Shown: positions 37,801-50,216 of the stretch, one piece after another
Layout: each line of letters begins with the position of its first letter
How positions within the stretch are numbered: the first letter of the stretch is position 1
NCBI GenBank assembly: GCA_947568835.1
Contig: OX387605.1
Coordinates: 21,394,418-21,458,417 of the forward strand
Source: Protonemura montana
Taxonomy: Eukaryota > Arthropoda > Insecta > Plecoptera > Nemouridae
Direction: 5' to 3'
Length of the DNA stretch: 64,000 nucleotides
Translations under genes and position numbers: made by a program
The notes under the pieces: model-generated
Told to the model about the DNA's origin: nothing
Databases searched by the model: none
Seen by the model: the letters and a program-made list of their open reading frames with translations, nothing else

Positions 37801-39922
37801 TGCTCATTGTGCTCTGTTAGCAGCTTTGTTAACATTGGACAAGAAACCATTTAGCATTAGCAACTGGGGCAGCCTTTTTGAACACAAAAATACAAACTAA
37901 TCACATGAATGATGTTATCCAAACTCGAAACAAACCCCACACTAAACACTACCAGAATTACTAACACAAAGCTGCTTCAACTTCAAAATTTGATATTTAA
38001 AACCACAGTTGAATACTACGTTCAACAAATTGCTGACATGACCTACCACCAACTGTCAATGGTAGGCATTTTTTTTTTTTTGCCAAAATAACACTTTTTA
38101 AAACACAAATTTCCACACATGTGATCAAACAAAGTCCATTGCCTGCATGCCAAATATGGCTTAGAATTTCTGCTAATAGACAAAAACAGCTAAATTGAAG
38201 CAAGCAGGATGTAACAAGTGATGACCAAAAAGACAACATTCTTTCTAGACACCAATCATATTGTATGAATGTAACTGAGACAATAGGGAGACAACCACTG
38301 AACAATTTTTGAGTCATCAAAAAATATGCAAAAAAATAATCTTCAGTACGCTATAAGAAGCTTGAAGCAACCTCTTACAGATGCGATGCACGACACGAAA
38401 AATACCACATAAAGTATTACAGCTACTTAGCAGAAAAACTGAAAGTTAAACAATCCAACCAACTATAAATTTCCAACCATTCATTCAATATCCATTCAAA
38501 TTCAATCATCCGAGAAAAATGATGTCAATTTCGTTAGAAGACATGGGACAATGCTTTGATGCACGTCCTACGCAATGGTTGAAAATCTGTGTGAATATTT
38601 TCTATGGTAAAAAACGGAATTTAATTAAATAGGTTGAGGACATACATCTCAACAGGTAGGGTATTAAAATGCATCTCACTCGATACCTTTTTTGTTCATC
38701 GGATGACACTGAATAGAAATTAGAAACTATCTTGAATAAATCATCAGTGACCAAGATTGGGTAGAGTAGACCCATTTAATTATGAAGAGATCTTTGAAAT
38801 GAGGTATATAACAACAGAAGAAACCTGACAGATATAAGGTTTCAGAGGATGGTGGAACCAATTAAGATGTTTTGGTTATCTTTACATTTGTAAAAATATT
38901 TCAATAAAACATGGATGGAGGATTTCAAGCTTAAATTATGAAGTAGGTATGATTTAAATCATTCACCATTTAAACAGTTATTTGTACAATGAGTGAAATA
39001 CTCAAAGTTAACCCTGAATTAAAAAATGCTTTACAGAACACCTGTCTGAATGTGTTCAGAGGCCTTTCAGCATGGTATTTAGAGCAAATACACTGATTCA
39101 CCATCACCAAGCTCATTTCAATCAATTATGTTCATTTACACGGTGTCGAATTATACAATAACATTCGTCAAGTATATTTTTTTATGGAACCATCGCAAAT
39201 TGGCACAATATGAAAAAAAAATGTAGAGTAACAAATTAACAGTAAGTCTTATTTTCAGCATGCAAAGATCCAAAGATATACATGACAAACACTAAATGTG
39301 ATACTTGACGTAATGACAGTAGAAAGACAAAAGGTACAGTGAAGACTGCTTTGTAGTTGGTACAAATAGTGATTTAGTCCATTGCCATCATAAACGCAAT
39401 AGTAAACAGAGCTCTCAGAGAGTGGCAGAGAAAGTGATAAAATATTTTCTGTATCTCTTGCAGTGCTCTGAAACACACTAGTGGCACCAGATAAAATCAC
39501 CAAATGCAAGGGGATGGCAATGAAAAGAACTTTTGGTTTTCATACTTGAAAGTCTACAAAAATCAAAGCTCAATCTCTGGTGAAGGTGAAAATCATGTTA
39601 TGCCACAAAATGCAGAAGCAGCAGTGACAAATCAAGCTGAATCTATATCATTTGCACACCTGCTTTGACATAAAAATTTATTTCTCCCAATGTATTTTTT
39701 CTGTTTCTGACCATTTCATTCTCATACAGGAAAAATTATTACTGAAGTAAACAATTAAAAGTTTGCAGTAAACAAGTGTTACAAAAATTATCTCAATCCA
39801 TGATCAAATATGTATATTACCTACTGACATTTAATGGTTTTGGCCCACTGACTTAAAATTTGAAAGACAATGTGACAAACAATATTTCTCTCGTTATAAA
39901 GTTAATTTGTATTTCGTACCCA
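34861..39922. other. Intergenic DNA between KIF4 and the PPM1 phosphatase, no gene recognised
   Basis: About 5 kb of AT-rich sequence without a recognisable exon series on either strand. The right end is the phosphatase 3' untranslated region; that transcript could run further left than its first poly(A) signal. No clear repeat unit or RNA gene was seen. Frames of 60-110 codons here have no known motif and no codon-like composition. Confidence 0.55.
39677..39682 (-). terminator. Possible poly(A) signal of the PPM1 phosphatase gene
   Basis: Plus-strand tttatt reads AATAAA on the minus strand, about 240 bases beyond the proposed stop codon at 39923-39925. It is the first canonical hexamer downstream of that stop. 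Confidence 0.45.
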
Positions 39923-42391
39923 CTAAAGACACGAGGGACTTAAATGCACACTGTCAGCTTGGTTAGGACACAATCGCATGTACACACTGCCAATAAAGTT
40001 CCTCCTGCAAGGAAAACAATTTTCTTAATTCAATGGAAGGTTATCATGCACCACAGTTTAAACTGCAGCATTTTTATGAAATTATACGTTAATTTAAAAA
40101 GATTGCTCTGTGCTCAACAAAAGTTTTCAACTGTATTACTTACTTTGCGCAGAGTCCACCACCTGGAGGTAGCCCAGCGATGTCCTCATCCGATAAAGTT
40201 TGAACCACTTGCAGGAACTGGAGTTCGCTATCTTGCTTTGCCATATCTGATTCAAACGGAAACACAATTAAACCACTAGCACGTTACTAAGATATAAGAA
40301 ACATTCCTAGTCAAATTAACACAGAAACGGCACACAGCTTAATATACATGGTGAATAGAATTTCTGTCAGAAAATCAGGAAAAAATCATGAGAATCAGCA
40401 GGATCCACTTGCAGGATCCATTTACAAAATGTAACTTATGTAGTGACTAGACCCAAATTCCGATCAATGCAGGATCCCATAATGTAGTTTATCTCAGTGG
40501 CAGTTGGTGAGTTGTAACTTAAGTGGGGAAGAAAAGGAAAATGGAATTTCCATGCAAAAATTTTGAAGCTTCAAAGAGCGCAGAAGATTGTCAGTCACGA
40601 AAACTCAAATAGATCTAATATTGCAGATTTCCTAAGCTGAAATTTCTCTCTTAATTTTTTGAACACATTACTTTGGGCCACAACCGAAAAGCAAACAAGA
40701 GAAACAATACAATGTGATTTTGGTTGCGCAACCACATATCTAATTAAACTAATTAAATCAACTTTTTCATCTGTTAGTGCCTAGTTCTGCAGCACATGTA
40801 ATTCTGGCATTAGATGCCCTAGGCCAGGCATATTACTTTAAGTTTATCCTGCAGAGAATGCAAACTTAATGATGTTGAAATTTGATGTTGATAATAAAAC
40901 ATAGAAAATACTAAGATAGAAGACAAAATTAATTATTGTAAGCCAAAATCGCAGGACAAATCTCTACTCAGCGAGAATACGTCAAAGTACTGATCTGTCT
41001 CCAGTCATCCTGAAAGGCAGGGAACAGGCTTTTTTTTTAGCGCAGCTGTTGGCAAAGCACTTTGCATTAGCGCCCGATCGAATCGTGCTGAGAACGCCAG
41101 AGGTGGTTTTTTTTAGTATTTGTTCGCGACTTAACTGGCTAATGTATCCATGGAAATATGTATAAATGAAATTAAAGCCGTTTTTGGTAAACCAAAAGTA
41201 CCATACGAGGAACTTGGGGCTAAGCCCACAAAATTTATAGTTTTAAGTTTAACGAAAAAAAGGAAGAGCCGAAACTCATCTTCAACAAAACTGAAAATTG
41301 AGCATCTTGTTTTAGTTAATTTAGCTCTTCTTCATAATAAACTACTAAAATGTAAATTTCAAAATTAAATTACCTGTTATTCTTCTTTCTAAAGTTGCCT
41401 CTAGTTCTGCTTCTAGTTGAATGGCCTCTGGCGATGGTTTTATCACTCCAGGGAAGGCAACAAGCACAATGCTCATGTTATCTCGGCTTCCCTAAAATAT
41501 AAAAATAAATTTGATAAGAAAAAGTGAGAGAAAAATATCTGATCATGAGAAACGAAATAATCATCAAACAAAGGTCACCTTAAAAAGACATGTGTCTACC
41601 ACTTGGTTAGCTATATTCTCCAAGTCGCTAGTAAGAGCAAGACGTGAACGTACAAATTCACAAAGTTCTTCATTGGTCATGACATCCCAGATGCCATCGC
41701 AAGCTATAACCAAAAACTCATCTAGCTCATTATTGCGGTCCATGACGGAAACCTCTGGCTCTGGTGACACAAGCTGTTCGCAGGGTCCACGACCTTCGAC
41801 GTTCTTGTACTCGTAATCTCCTAGTGCACGAGATACCGCAAGCGATCCATTCACTCGTTGAATCATAACACTACCCCCAGCCCGCAAGATCCTTTCTTTC
41901 TCAGCCGGTAGAACAGGCTTGTGATCAAGGGTCGCAAATACAGGGCTGCCGTCACGGCACAATAAAGCCCTTGAATCTCCGCAATTTGCTACAAACACTT
42001 GGGTGGGTGAAATCAATGCACAGACAGCAGTTGAACCTGATTTGTCTTCTCCACTAGCTAACTCTGGTAACTCGCGCATTGTATCATCTAGCCGCAAAAA
42101 TCCTGAGCGTATGCCTTTGGCAATGTCTGCGTTGCGAAATTCTTCTGTCTGCACAATACAGTCCAGCAGATGATCTGAGCAGTGTGCTGAAACTCTTGCT
42201 CCAGCATGACCATCAAATACAGCAAAGAACGACCATTCGGGTAGGTCGTCACCCAGGCCTGTTACTGCACAATGAGCATCTTCCATTTCCACTCGCCAGC
42301 CTTGCATACTGGAAACTCCATAATGAAGACCATTGCCACTGCCATGCTCGTTGTGTTTTTCTGTCTTCGGCTTATCAAGAAATGCTCCCAT
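39923..42391 (-). CDS. alph: PP2C-family protein phosphatase (PPM1A/PPM1B, alphabet type)
   Basis: Metal-dependent serine/threonine phosphatase; relatives dampen MAPK/JNK and other stress signalling. Exons 42391-41579, 41491-41374, 40246-40144 and 40004-39923 join in frame to 371 residues. It starts MGAFLDKP, with Gly2 placed for N-myristoylation as in PPM1A/B. The numbering matches PPM1A at R33, E37/D38 and D60-G61-H62. Further PP2C motifs are SGSTAV (118-123), ACDGIWD (D232) and GSRDN (D275). The C-terminal extension has [21 protein letters not shown], matching the PPM1A/B tail. The donor of the third exon (GTAAGT) overlaps an in-frame TAA, so retaining the last intron would give a product ending ...GLCAK. 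It is divergent from ATG14. Confidence 0.94.
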
Positions 42392-42991
42392 TCTGTTATT
42401 TAAGGATCAGCTAGTAAGCATCTTCTGAAATCTGAAATGGGCAGTTACAATGGTCAGGAACTACGAAGAATTTATTGAATGAAGAGACTGGTATTACAAT
42501 AATGAATGAAAATAATGGTATCAGAATGTGAAGGATGAACGAAACTATAATGATGGGTTTTGTAGAAATAAGTTTGGTTTACTTCAGTGGAACTGGTGAT
42601 TTTCAAGAATGAAATGTTTATCATAACCTCTAACTACAGGTATTCACATGTTGAAGTGGTAGCGTAAAATTACTTTATCAGTATAAAAAACACCTTACCA
42701 AAAGCCAGTCAAGTACGCAACACCACACTCATGTATGCTTTTAGTTAATTACACGTCTTTCATAGCAGTTGGACAATAGGTCTAGGTATAAAACAAGAAA
42801 ATAGACGATTCTAATTTGGCTGCTCACGACTTTTCAGATTCCAGCGATAGAGCGCAAGATCGTAGTCTATAAATAGGGTTCATTGATGATGTCATAGTGC
42901 TTCGTTCCAGCTGATGCCAGCGCCTTGTGTATTGTGTTCCAATGTCAGAGTCGATAATATTTACAACGTAAAGAAGGCAGAATAGGTTATC
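42392..42991. promoter_or_regulatory. Divergent promoter region of PPM1 phosphatase and ATG14
   Basis: Only 600 bases separate the two start codons, the tightest head-to-head pair in the window. No obvious TATA box lies near either start. The ATG14-proximal part (42830-42960) is the least AT-rich. Both 5' untranslated regions must lie here; their start sites are not visible from sequence alone. Confidence 0.55.
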
Positions 42992-45900
42992 ATGGCGACA
43001 AGTAGTTCTGAATTTGGCAGCGAAGCTCCTGTTGATTTTGCCTTATCTTCGTCTTTAGATAATTGCAGTAGCAAACTTAGCTTAACCTTAGAAAAATGTT
43101 TGTTATGTTGCAACCAAAGAAAAATATTTTACTGTACACAATGTATTCAGTATGGAGATTTTCTTCATTCTACGCGCTGTCAAGAAAGGTACTTTGTACA
43201 GGAATCTCATAATTACTGCAACATTGTATGTCACAATAGATCAACTGCGTGCTGTTTATATTCTCCAAGAAATAAATATTAATTTTGCTTAGAAAAATAC
43301 ATTAAGATAGACTTATGACATTCTTTTAAACAGAAAAGTTCTTACTTCCAGATTTGCCGAAAAGCGAATGAACCTTTTACGATTAAATAACGAAAAACGG
43401 GAAATCCAGGAGCAATGTGAACAGAAATTGCAAAAACATGTGGAAGCAAGTGAAAAGGTAAAGATAGGTATTTATTTTCTGATGGCAGCTAGAAACAGTT
43501 AATTCTATTTCTTTTGGTCTACCGGAAGTATTTGGTATTTCTCGAATAGCTGCTCAATCACGCTGACAAAGACAACTGTTGAAAAATCTAAAACCTACTA
43601 AATATTAACTTTTATTACAAAGAGCAATAATTTCCCCTTTTTTGTTACGTTTTATTCAATCTGTCTTTGCACCTTCTTTGCACGGTGCCTGATGGGTTCC
43701 ATTTTCAAACTTGCGGCGTTTTGCTCCTTCCTCCTTAATGTTTCAGAAAAAAATATTTTAAAAATTATTTTGTGTTCACTTGACTGAACATTCTGGGTTA
43801 AAAATTTGATTTTTTGTTTGTTGAGTGCATAGTGTGTGCAATTGCTTTTTGTGCAATTGCTCTTGCTTGAGTAGCGAGGGTTGATATTGTAAAAATTAAA
43901 GAACTGTTTTGCTCTAATATGGTATACAAGTTTTTGATATTTGTTCTTTTCTGATGGGTTTGCATTTTGCAATTCTAAACAGAATGTATTGACCTGATTT
44001 TTTTGCAGAGATCGCTCTGCCATTTTTATTTTATTTTTTATATTTCTATTCACTTTATACAGAAAGTTACATTTACAGAAAGAAGGGAGATAATTGAGGT
44101 GAACCCCACATAGGCCATTGGCAGAGAACAGGCTATTTTAAATATAATCAGATGATAATATAATACTAATAATAATAATGATAATATTATTAATTAATAT
44201 AATAGTAATAGTAATAATAATATATAAGATAAAAATAATAACAATAAATATATATTAAAAGATATCGATATATGCTAAGATGGTTCTAGTCAAATTTCTA
44301 GTTATTTTTGTTGAAAATATTTCTCCCTTTTACTCACAACCAGGAGTTAAATAAAAGTTTAAAAGTGTGTAATTTGGAATGATTTTGATGTTTTTGAGTA
44401 AGCTATTGTATAATCTGGGATAATCTATAGAAAAGCAATAAAAAAGTTATTGTACCAAAAAAGCTCTCATCAACTCTTTGAAAAACACTTGAAAAAAACT
44501 AATCCTGTGTTTTTAATTTGAATATTTTCAGCAATATGAAATAGATGCATGCAAGGAACGCATCCGGTTGTTGCGATTATTGGTGCAAGAAACCAAGCAA
44601 AAGATATCAAGGGGTAAGCACATCCTCTATGCCACTCTACTTTATTATTGAAGCTTGCACATTTTCTTGGCAAATAACAATGAACTGTACTATACCTCTT
44701 GTGCAATGGGAATCCCATTATTGATGGAATGTCAACTTAATTTCCAGGGCGGAGTAAAACAGTTGAAATTGTAGAGCAAAACAAGCTCAGCGTTGTTAGA
44801 CTTCCTCGTTACGAGGAAAAGGTCAACAAAATGGAGAATTTTGTCGCGCTACGTGGGGCAGAAGTTGTGAAAAGAAGACAAGCGGTTGAAAATTTACAAG
44901 GAGAACTGAAAATAATTGTCAGAGAAACCACTCAACAATTGGTGCAATACATTTTTCCTATCACAAAGATACAGCCAATATTTAGTTCCAGGTATGTTCA
45001 TTTCCCAGTAACACTCATTGTCTGATCCTGATTTTCCTGAAAAAAGAAACTTGCTTTTGAAGAATTTTTTACTCTTAGACGATGCTTTTTAATTTAGTCC
45101 AAGTTACCACAGAGGTTGTAGAGAATCTCAGTATCTAATTCAAGAAAAACTATTGTACGAAATATTTAAAATATATATAAAATAAAAAAATATATTAATT
45201 ACTATCATATTAATTTTAATTGGTGTGCATAGTACTTTTTACATTGTGAAACAGAGATGACTGTTGTTTTATCATGTCAAATATTATCCTTCTTTGTCAC
45301 AACAGTAAAAAAATCAACCAAAAACCAAATAACTTAACCATTCAGAGAAACGTGCTGTTTTTTTCGATTTAATAAGAAAAATGAATCTGCAGAAGCCACA
45401 TAGATTAAAAACCCCTATTCCAATTACAGCAAAGAATCCAATGTCTAATTGAAGTTATGCGAGGTTTGATGGATATGACGCAGTATCAAAGTGACGGTGA
45501 ACATTTACACCCTCATGGTTCTACTCCTTGAAGATCCATCATTCTTATCAAAAGCACTAAAATTCTAACAAAAGATCTTGTACCAAGTAGCAGATTTGGT
45601 CAGAGCAACTCCTGCTCAAGGTTCGAGTCTTCGTTTGGGCACCAATTTTTAAGAAGTGATTAGAATTCCCAATATTATAACAAGGAACAGTTGATATGTG
45701 CGATGAACATTGTGTTTCCGGTGTTTCCAGTGACGACGACGGAGAGTCGGTGGACACGGTTACCGCACTCGCTGACGCAACGCACACGGCCTACATCCGC
45801 GGCCGGTGGGTCTTCACGGACAGCTCGGGCGAACTGCAGCACCGCATCGTAGCGCCAACCTTGCCCGGATCTGGCGACTACTCTGCGTACAGTGTCTGGG

Positions 45901-48900
45901 GTAAGTGCTTCTTCCTGCTTAGCAACCCTTTCTCAAATGTCACATAACTAGAAGATCTGAACCATGGATTAAATTAAAGATATTATTTGGTTGCTCCAAA
46001 TTGAAGTTGTAGATTGTAAAATATGATCAAAATTGCAAATGCTTGCAATTTGCTAATTATTTTTTTATTATTATTAGGAGCACTAGTAACCACTCAAAAA
46101 TTTGTGTTTAACTTCAAACATGGAATCCAACCAACAACACCTGCAAAAGGCAGAAATCGAGGTTTGGTTCCCTGTTTGTTTAGGCTCCAATTGTTGAAAG
46201 GTTATTAGTGTTCCTAATAATAATGTCTTAGAATTCAAGGCTTACGCCAGACATTTCAAGCGTAGATTACGCCTGGCAGACAATCAAATATGCCATAAAA
46301 TATTTGAGCTTTGCACAGTCACAGTCTGTTGTTTGAGCGTAACGGATACATTATTGCCGTGCTGATGTTTTGGTGGTTTTTTTCAGTGGCAGCCAATAAA
46401 GATAGTGTCCCTGGCGGAAACTCCGAGACCGTAGACCACAACCCGGCATACAACATCAGTGCAGCACTCACGTATGCCACGCAACTAGTAAACATACTCG
46501 CGTTCTTCCTTGACGTGCATCTGCCCAATAAGCTCTTCTACAGGTGAGCACCCTCCGTGTCTAGGTATCCATTACATTTTTTTCAGTAGTTTGGTGTGCC
46601 TTTCTTTTTTGATCTGTCATTTTGCAAGAGGAATTGCTTTCCCATAGGTAATTAGTTCGACTTTCATTTCAATTTTAAACAACTTTTTTTTGCCCTAATT
46701 TATCGTTAAAAATTGCTTAAAGTTGGTGGTTTGTTGTATGGTTCTGCTCTATTGAGACTAACTTGCAGTTGTAAAAAGGACCTAAAAATTCTACGATTCA
46801 TCGGCATTGGCGCTGATATGTTTAGGACTGACAGATGTAGGCCCCAATGCCGGTGAAATTCTACTTTTTGTGTCCTTTTCAGGACCGTAAGTCAGTCTCA
46901 ACAGAGCAATACCGTAGAACACATGACCATCTGCCCATTGCTCTGAACCTGTTTGCCATTCCATTTACTTAAAGTCTAATTTAAAAGAAAAGTCAAGAAC
47001 AAGAATATCCCTGGAGTCATATTACCACATCAATATCATCAAAGTACACTTGTCCAGCTAGCAACATAAAAAAGTTAACTTTTGGTATAGTTTATATGAG
47101 CAGTCTCACTTCAGCCTCTTGGATGTATCCCGTTCGAGACCATAAACTTATCAAATGACAATTAATTTCTAAAAATATTTTACCCACAGCTCAGTTGAAA
47201 GTGCACCAGCTGCCACCACCAGGGTCCCATTCCCCAAATTTTACCTTTTTTTAGATAGTATTTGCATATGCAGTAAAAAAAACAGTAAGCACTATATTTT
47301 CTTATGCTTGGGTCCCAATATTCAGACTTAGCCAATAAGATCAGGCCTTCCAATGCCCGATTCTTCAACTAACCGGGTAGATTCATGCCGTTCATGTATA
47401 AATTTGCCAATCACCCTGCAGCGACTTCTGCGGACACGAGATGACGGACCACCAGTTTGCTCGTCGAGTGGCACGACTCAACTCTAATGTCCTGCACTTG
47501 TGCTTCTCTCAAAACATCAACCCCGAGTGCCTGCATTCGTTCCAAACGCTGCACAACATTCTCAAGCTGATCGATACAAACGTCAGCGATTTAGGAAGGT
47601 ATTTCCGACTCACAATTAACTCATTACCTGTAATCTCATCAGAAAGCCTTGAATTAAATTTAAATTTGTTTTATAAGAAATTTCTATGCTAGCTATCTGA
47701 TAATCTTTTAAAAGGCCCAGCCCTTTACACATTTTCTCACAGGTGGAAAGCTTTTTGACAACATTTGCCAAATTCTGGCTTATGGCTACTCTTTCAAGTT
47801 TTTTGTGTAACCTTTTCTGCAGTGAAAATGCTTTTTTCAAGTGAGTTTGCTTTCTGTAAATGAATGTAAAAGTCCAATCTACATAGTCTTCGTTAATAAG
47901 AGAGCAGATTTTTGGTTTCTTTGTTTGTATTTCTGTGTGTTTATTTACCAAAAATCTAAACATTTCTATTCCAATACCATCTACTGGGAAGTCAGGATTT
48001 CATAACAATTGTCCCATTTGAATATTCTGTACTCTGGCCTCTGCACACTGTACCTGCATTGTTTTAACACCTTTTATAGTATACATCGAAACTATTTGTA
48101 ATTTCATTCCATCTGGTACCTTAGCCGTACAACTTGCAACTAATAATAATGTAATATAATTGCCGGACACTTATTACTAACCCTATTAGGAAACACGGGT
48201 CCTACTCAATCTAGCCTACTCAATCTTAACTTTCCCTGTCCAGGCAAGGCTCGTTGGAGGTCGACACCCTACTTGCCAAGTCCCTGGAGGACCAGCTCTC
48301 CCGGGACATGGACTTCAGCGACGACGGGGGCTCGGACGACGAGAGCGATAACTTGCCGTGGGAGTGGGAAGCGGTGGGTCTCTGCTTCGAAAGCAGAAAC
48401 AATTTACTCTTAGCATTCTAAGACAGAGTGGTCCAGAGGAACAGTTTGATGTTTGTATAAGAAATGGTTTTGCTCTGTCCTTGGCGATTGGCGAAGTTTC
48501 GTCTTCGATGTCCCAGATTTTGGGAGAAGCCAAGTACTTTTTCAAAACCTGAAAGCAATATGGGCAGATCTGGACTTAACTACAAAAAGTTAAATCTATC
48601 ATTGAATCTCATATGCATTACAGTTTTTGTTTTCAAAGCTGGCAACAAAAAAGACTTTCTTCAAAAAAATTCACCAAACCAAACCTCATTCCCATAAATT
48701 ATGGGCTGCCATGCCCATAAAATAAAAGTATCGGTCCTCTTCCACAGGTGGCCCATGTTTCGTGCCCGGAGAGCGCCCCAGGTTCGTTGAACTCTGCGGC
48801 AGCAGCTCAGAGCCTGATGGGAGCGCAGACGACCAGCATGGCGGGCGGTTTGGTGACCAGCGCTGCTGCCGGCTTCGCCTCCATGTGGCGCGGGTGGACC

Positions 48901-48909
48901 GGGAAGTAG
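42992..48909 (+). CDS. Atg14: Beclin 1-associated autophagy protein ATG14
   Basis: Subunit that directs PI3-kinase complex I (VPS34, VPS15, Beclin 1) to autophagosome initiation sites on the ER. Nine exons join in frame: 42992-43188, 43334-43457, 44532-44613, 44748-44991, 45731-45900, 46387-46543, 47422-47598, 48244-48373, 48748-48909, giving 480 residues (human 492). The N-terminus has the conserved Cys pairs C36-x2-C39 and C48-x2-C51. Basic/Glu coiled coils cover ~66-165. The core contains NPAYNISAALTYATQLVNIL and ARRVARLNSNVLHLCFSQN, diagnostic for ATG14. An acidic stretch (SDDGGSDDESDN) precedes a C-terminal helix ending FASMWRGWTGK, which corresponds to the curvature-sensing BATS region. 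The junction into exon 5 (tgtttccag at 45730) is the weakest, but phase and homology support it. Confidence 0.94.
44152..44275. repeat. AAT-rich low-complexity tract in ATG14 intron 2
   Basis: A stretch of about 120 bases consisting almost only of A and T with repeated taataa and aataat units. It looks like a decayed microsatellite, possibly the tail of an old retroposon. No flanking duplication was identified. Confidence 0.7.
45632..45675. repeat. Half copy of the KIF4-intron hairpin family, in ATG14 intron 4
   Basis: cgtttgggcaccaattttta and the following agtgattagaattccc resemble the right arm at 31781-31824 (cgtttgggcatcaatttttg, then ttatagtgttc). The opposite arm is not evident nearby, so this is a truncated or strongly diverged copy. 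Confidence 0.45.
46741..46920. repeat. Palindromic MITE-like hairpin in ATG14 intron 6
   Basis: Left arm 46741-46812 and right arm 46841-46920 are inverted repeats with a few gaps: ctctattgagactaactt pairs with aagtcagtctcaacagag, and cggcattgg pairs with ccaatgccg. About 28 bases of loop separate them. This long imperfect hairpin is unrelated in sequence to the one at 31706 and represents a second family. Confidence 0.75.
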
Positions 48910-49865
48910 GTGCCAGGTCAGTGACCATGGTTGAGCAACAATGGGTTGGCTCGGATGCTGGATGATTGACCCGAGTTAAGAAATACTGTGACTGCTATTC
49001 TGTATACATATACTATAATTTAGTAACTCGGTCAAGCTTTGGTTAGTTGACCACCATAGACTGATTTTTAAGGATTGTGGCACAGATTGACATACACAGA
49101 TATATCACCTTACCCAGCTTTGGCTACGGCTCGCTACGGCAAAAAAATACTTGTTACGCGAGCACTGAGGGGCGCTGGCATCGCGATGTATAGTAGCATC
49201 AGTTGAATATTGGGCCACCAGAGTGCAGGGTAATCGGTTTGACCGAGTGGTGGGGCGAGAGTACAGCTTGCTGAACTAAAAAATGGGTACTGGATTTGGC
49301 GAAGTACTTGTCATTGGAAAAGGGATCGTGTTAGTGTTAAAAATGGAAGAAAATGGAGGATTTAGGTGCAAACGTCGGTACACTGCAGCTGAATAAAAAG
49401 AAAGGCGAGTCCATTATCATATTTAAACTATATTTTAATCGCAAGCAGGGACATATGTGTGTTTCCTTCTGAAGGCACTGCAAGCTGACAGTACCTATTT
49501 TTTTTCTATTACAAATGCTTAATGGGTGGGGAAATAAAAATACATTAACAACAATATATTGTTATATTTCAGGTTTCAATTTGAAGAAACTAGAACAAAA
49601 AGTCAGTCTCATCTAAAGAGATCAAATGAAAATACAAAGCAAGTCCCAATACCAGAGGCGCCGACTACGTGTGTGCCCGAGAGCTCGAGCAACCCTCGAA
49701 AACTCTTTGGATATTCTTAAATCTTTCGATACGAGATTTTTTTCCGTAACTCATCAATAGCTGTCAACATTCCAGGGCAAAAAAGTAAAAGCCATCCGTA
49801 TGGCATGAGTTGCCGTACAGTAAGATGGTTCAAAGAATCTTACAAAATCATTCTGAAAAATATAT
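48910..49865. other. ATG14 3' region and gap before the transposon
   Basis: The left part is the ATG14 3' untranslated region; an AATAAA at 49392-49397 is the best poly(A) signal, about 480 bases after the stop. Beyond it no gene is recognisable up to the transposon's left inverted repeat at 49866. Confidence 0.5.
49392..49397 (+). terminator. Possible poly(A) signal of ATG14
   Basis: AATAAA in gctgaataaaaagaaa, the first canonical hexamer downstream of the ATG14 stop codon (48907-48909). Confidence 0.45.
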
Positions 49866-49898
49866 GGACCCCTCAGAACCAGAGTGGAGTAAGTCACG
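49866..49898 (+). repeat. Left terminal inverted repeat of the 3.9-kb transposon
   Basis: Begins ggacccctcagaaccagagt and pairs with 53747-53779 with one mismatch (an a/t difference 23 bases in). Preceded by tatat. Confidence 0.9.
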
Positions 49899-50216
49899 TT
49901 TACCTCATTCCTAGAAATTTTGATGTAAAGTTAATTGAAAATTCTAAATTCTGAAGACTCACTCGAGAGTGGAAAACTTAACACTACGTTCATAAAAGTC
50001 AAACTTGCTTTGTGAAATAAAAAAATCACAATAATATACAATACCCTGAACAGGGCCAAGGGTCAAAATGGAATACACCACTATGGCACCGAGATAATGT
50101 AAGGAAGAAAATAATTATTGACAAACACTGATATTACAATTTATAAATTTATTGATAATAATTAGAAATGTCCCCAAAAATTACTTTTAAACATGGAAAC
50201 ATGGTTTTATTCATCG

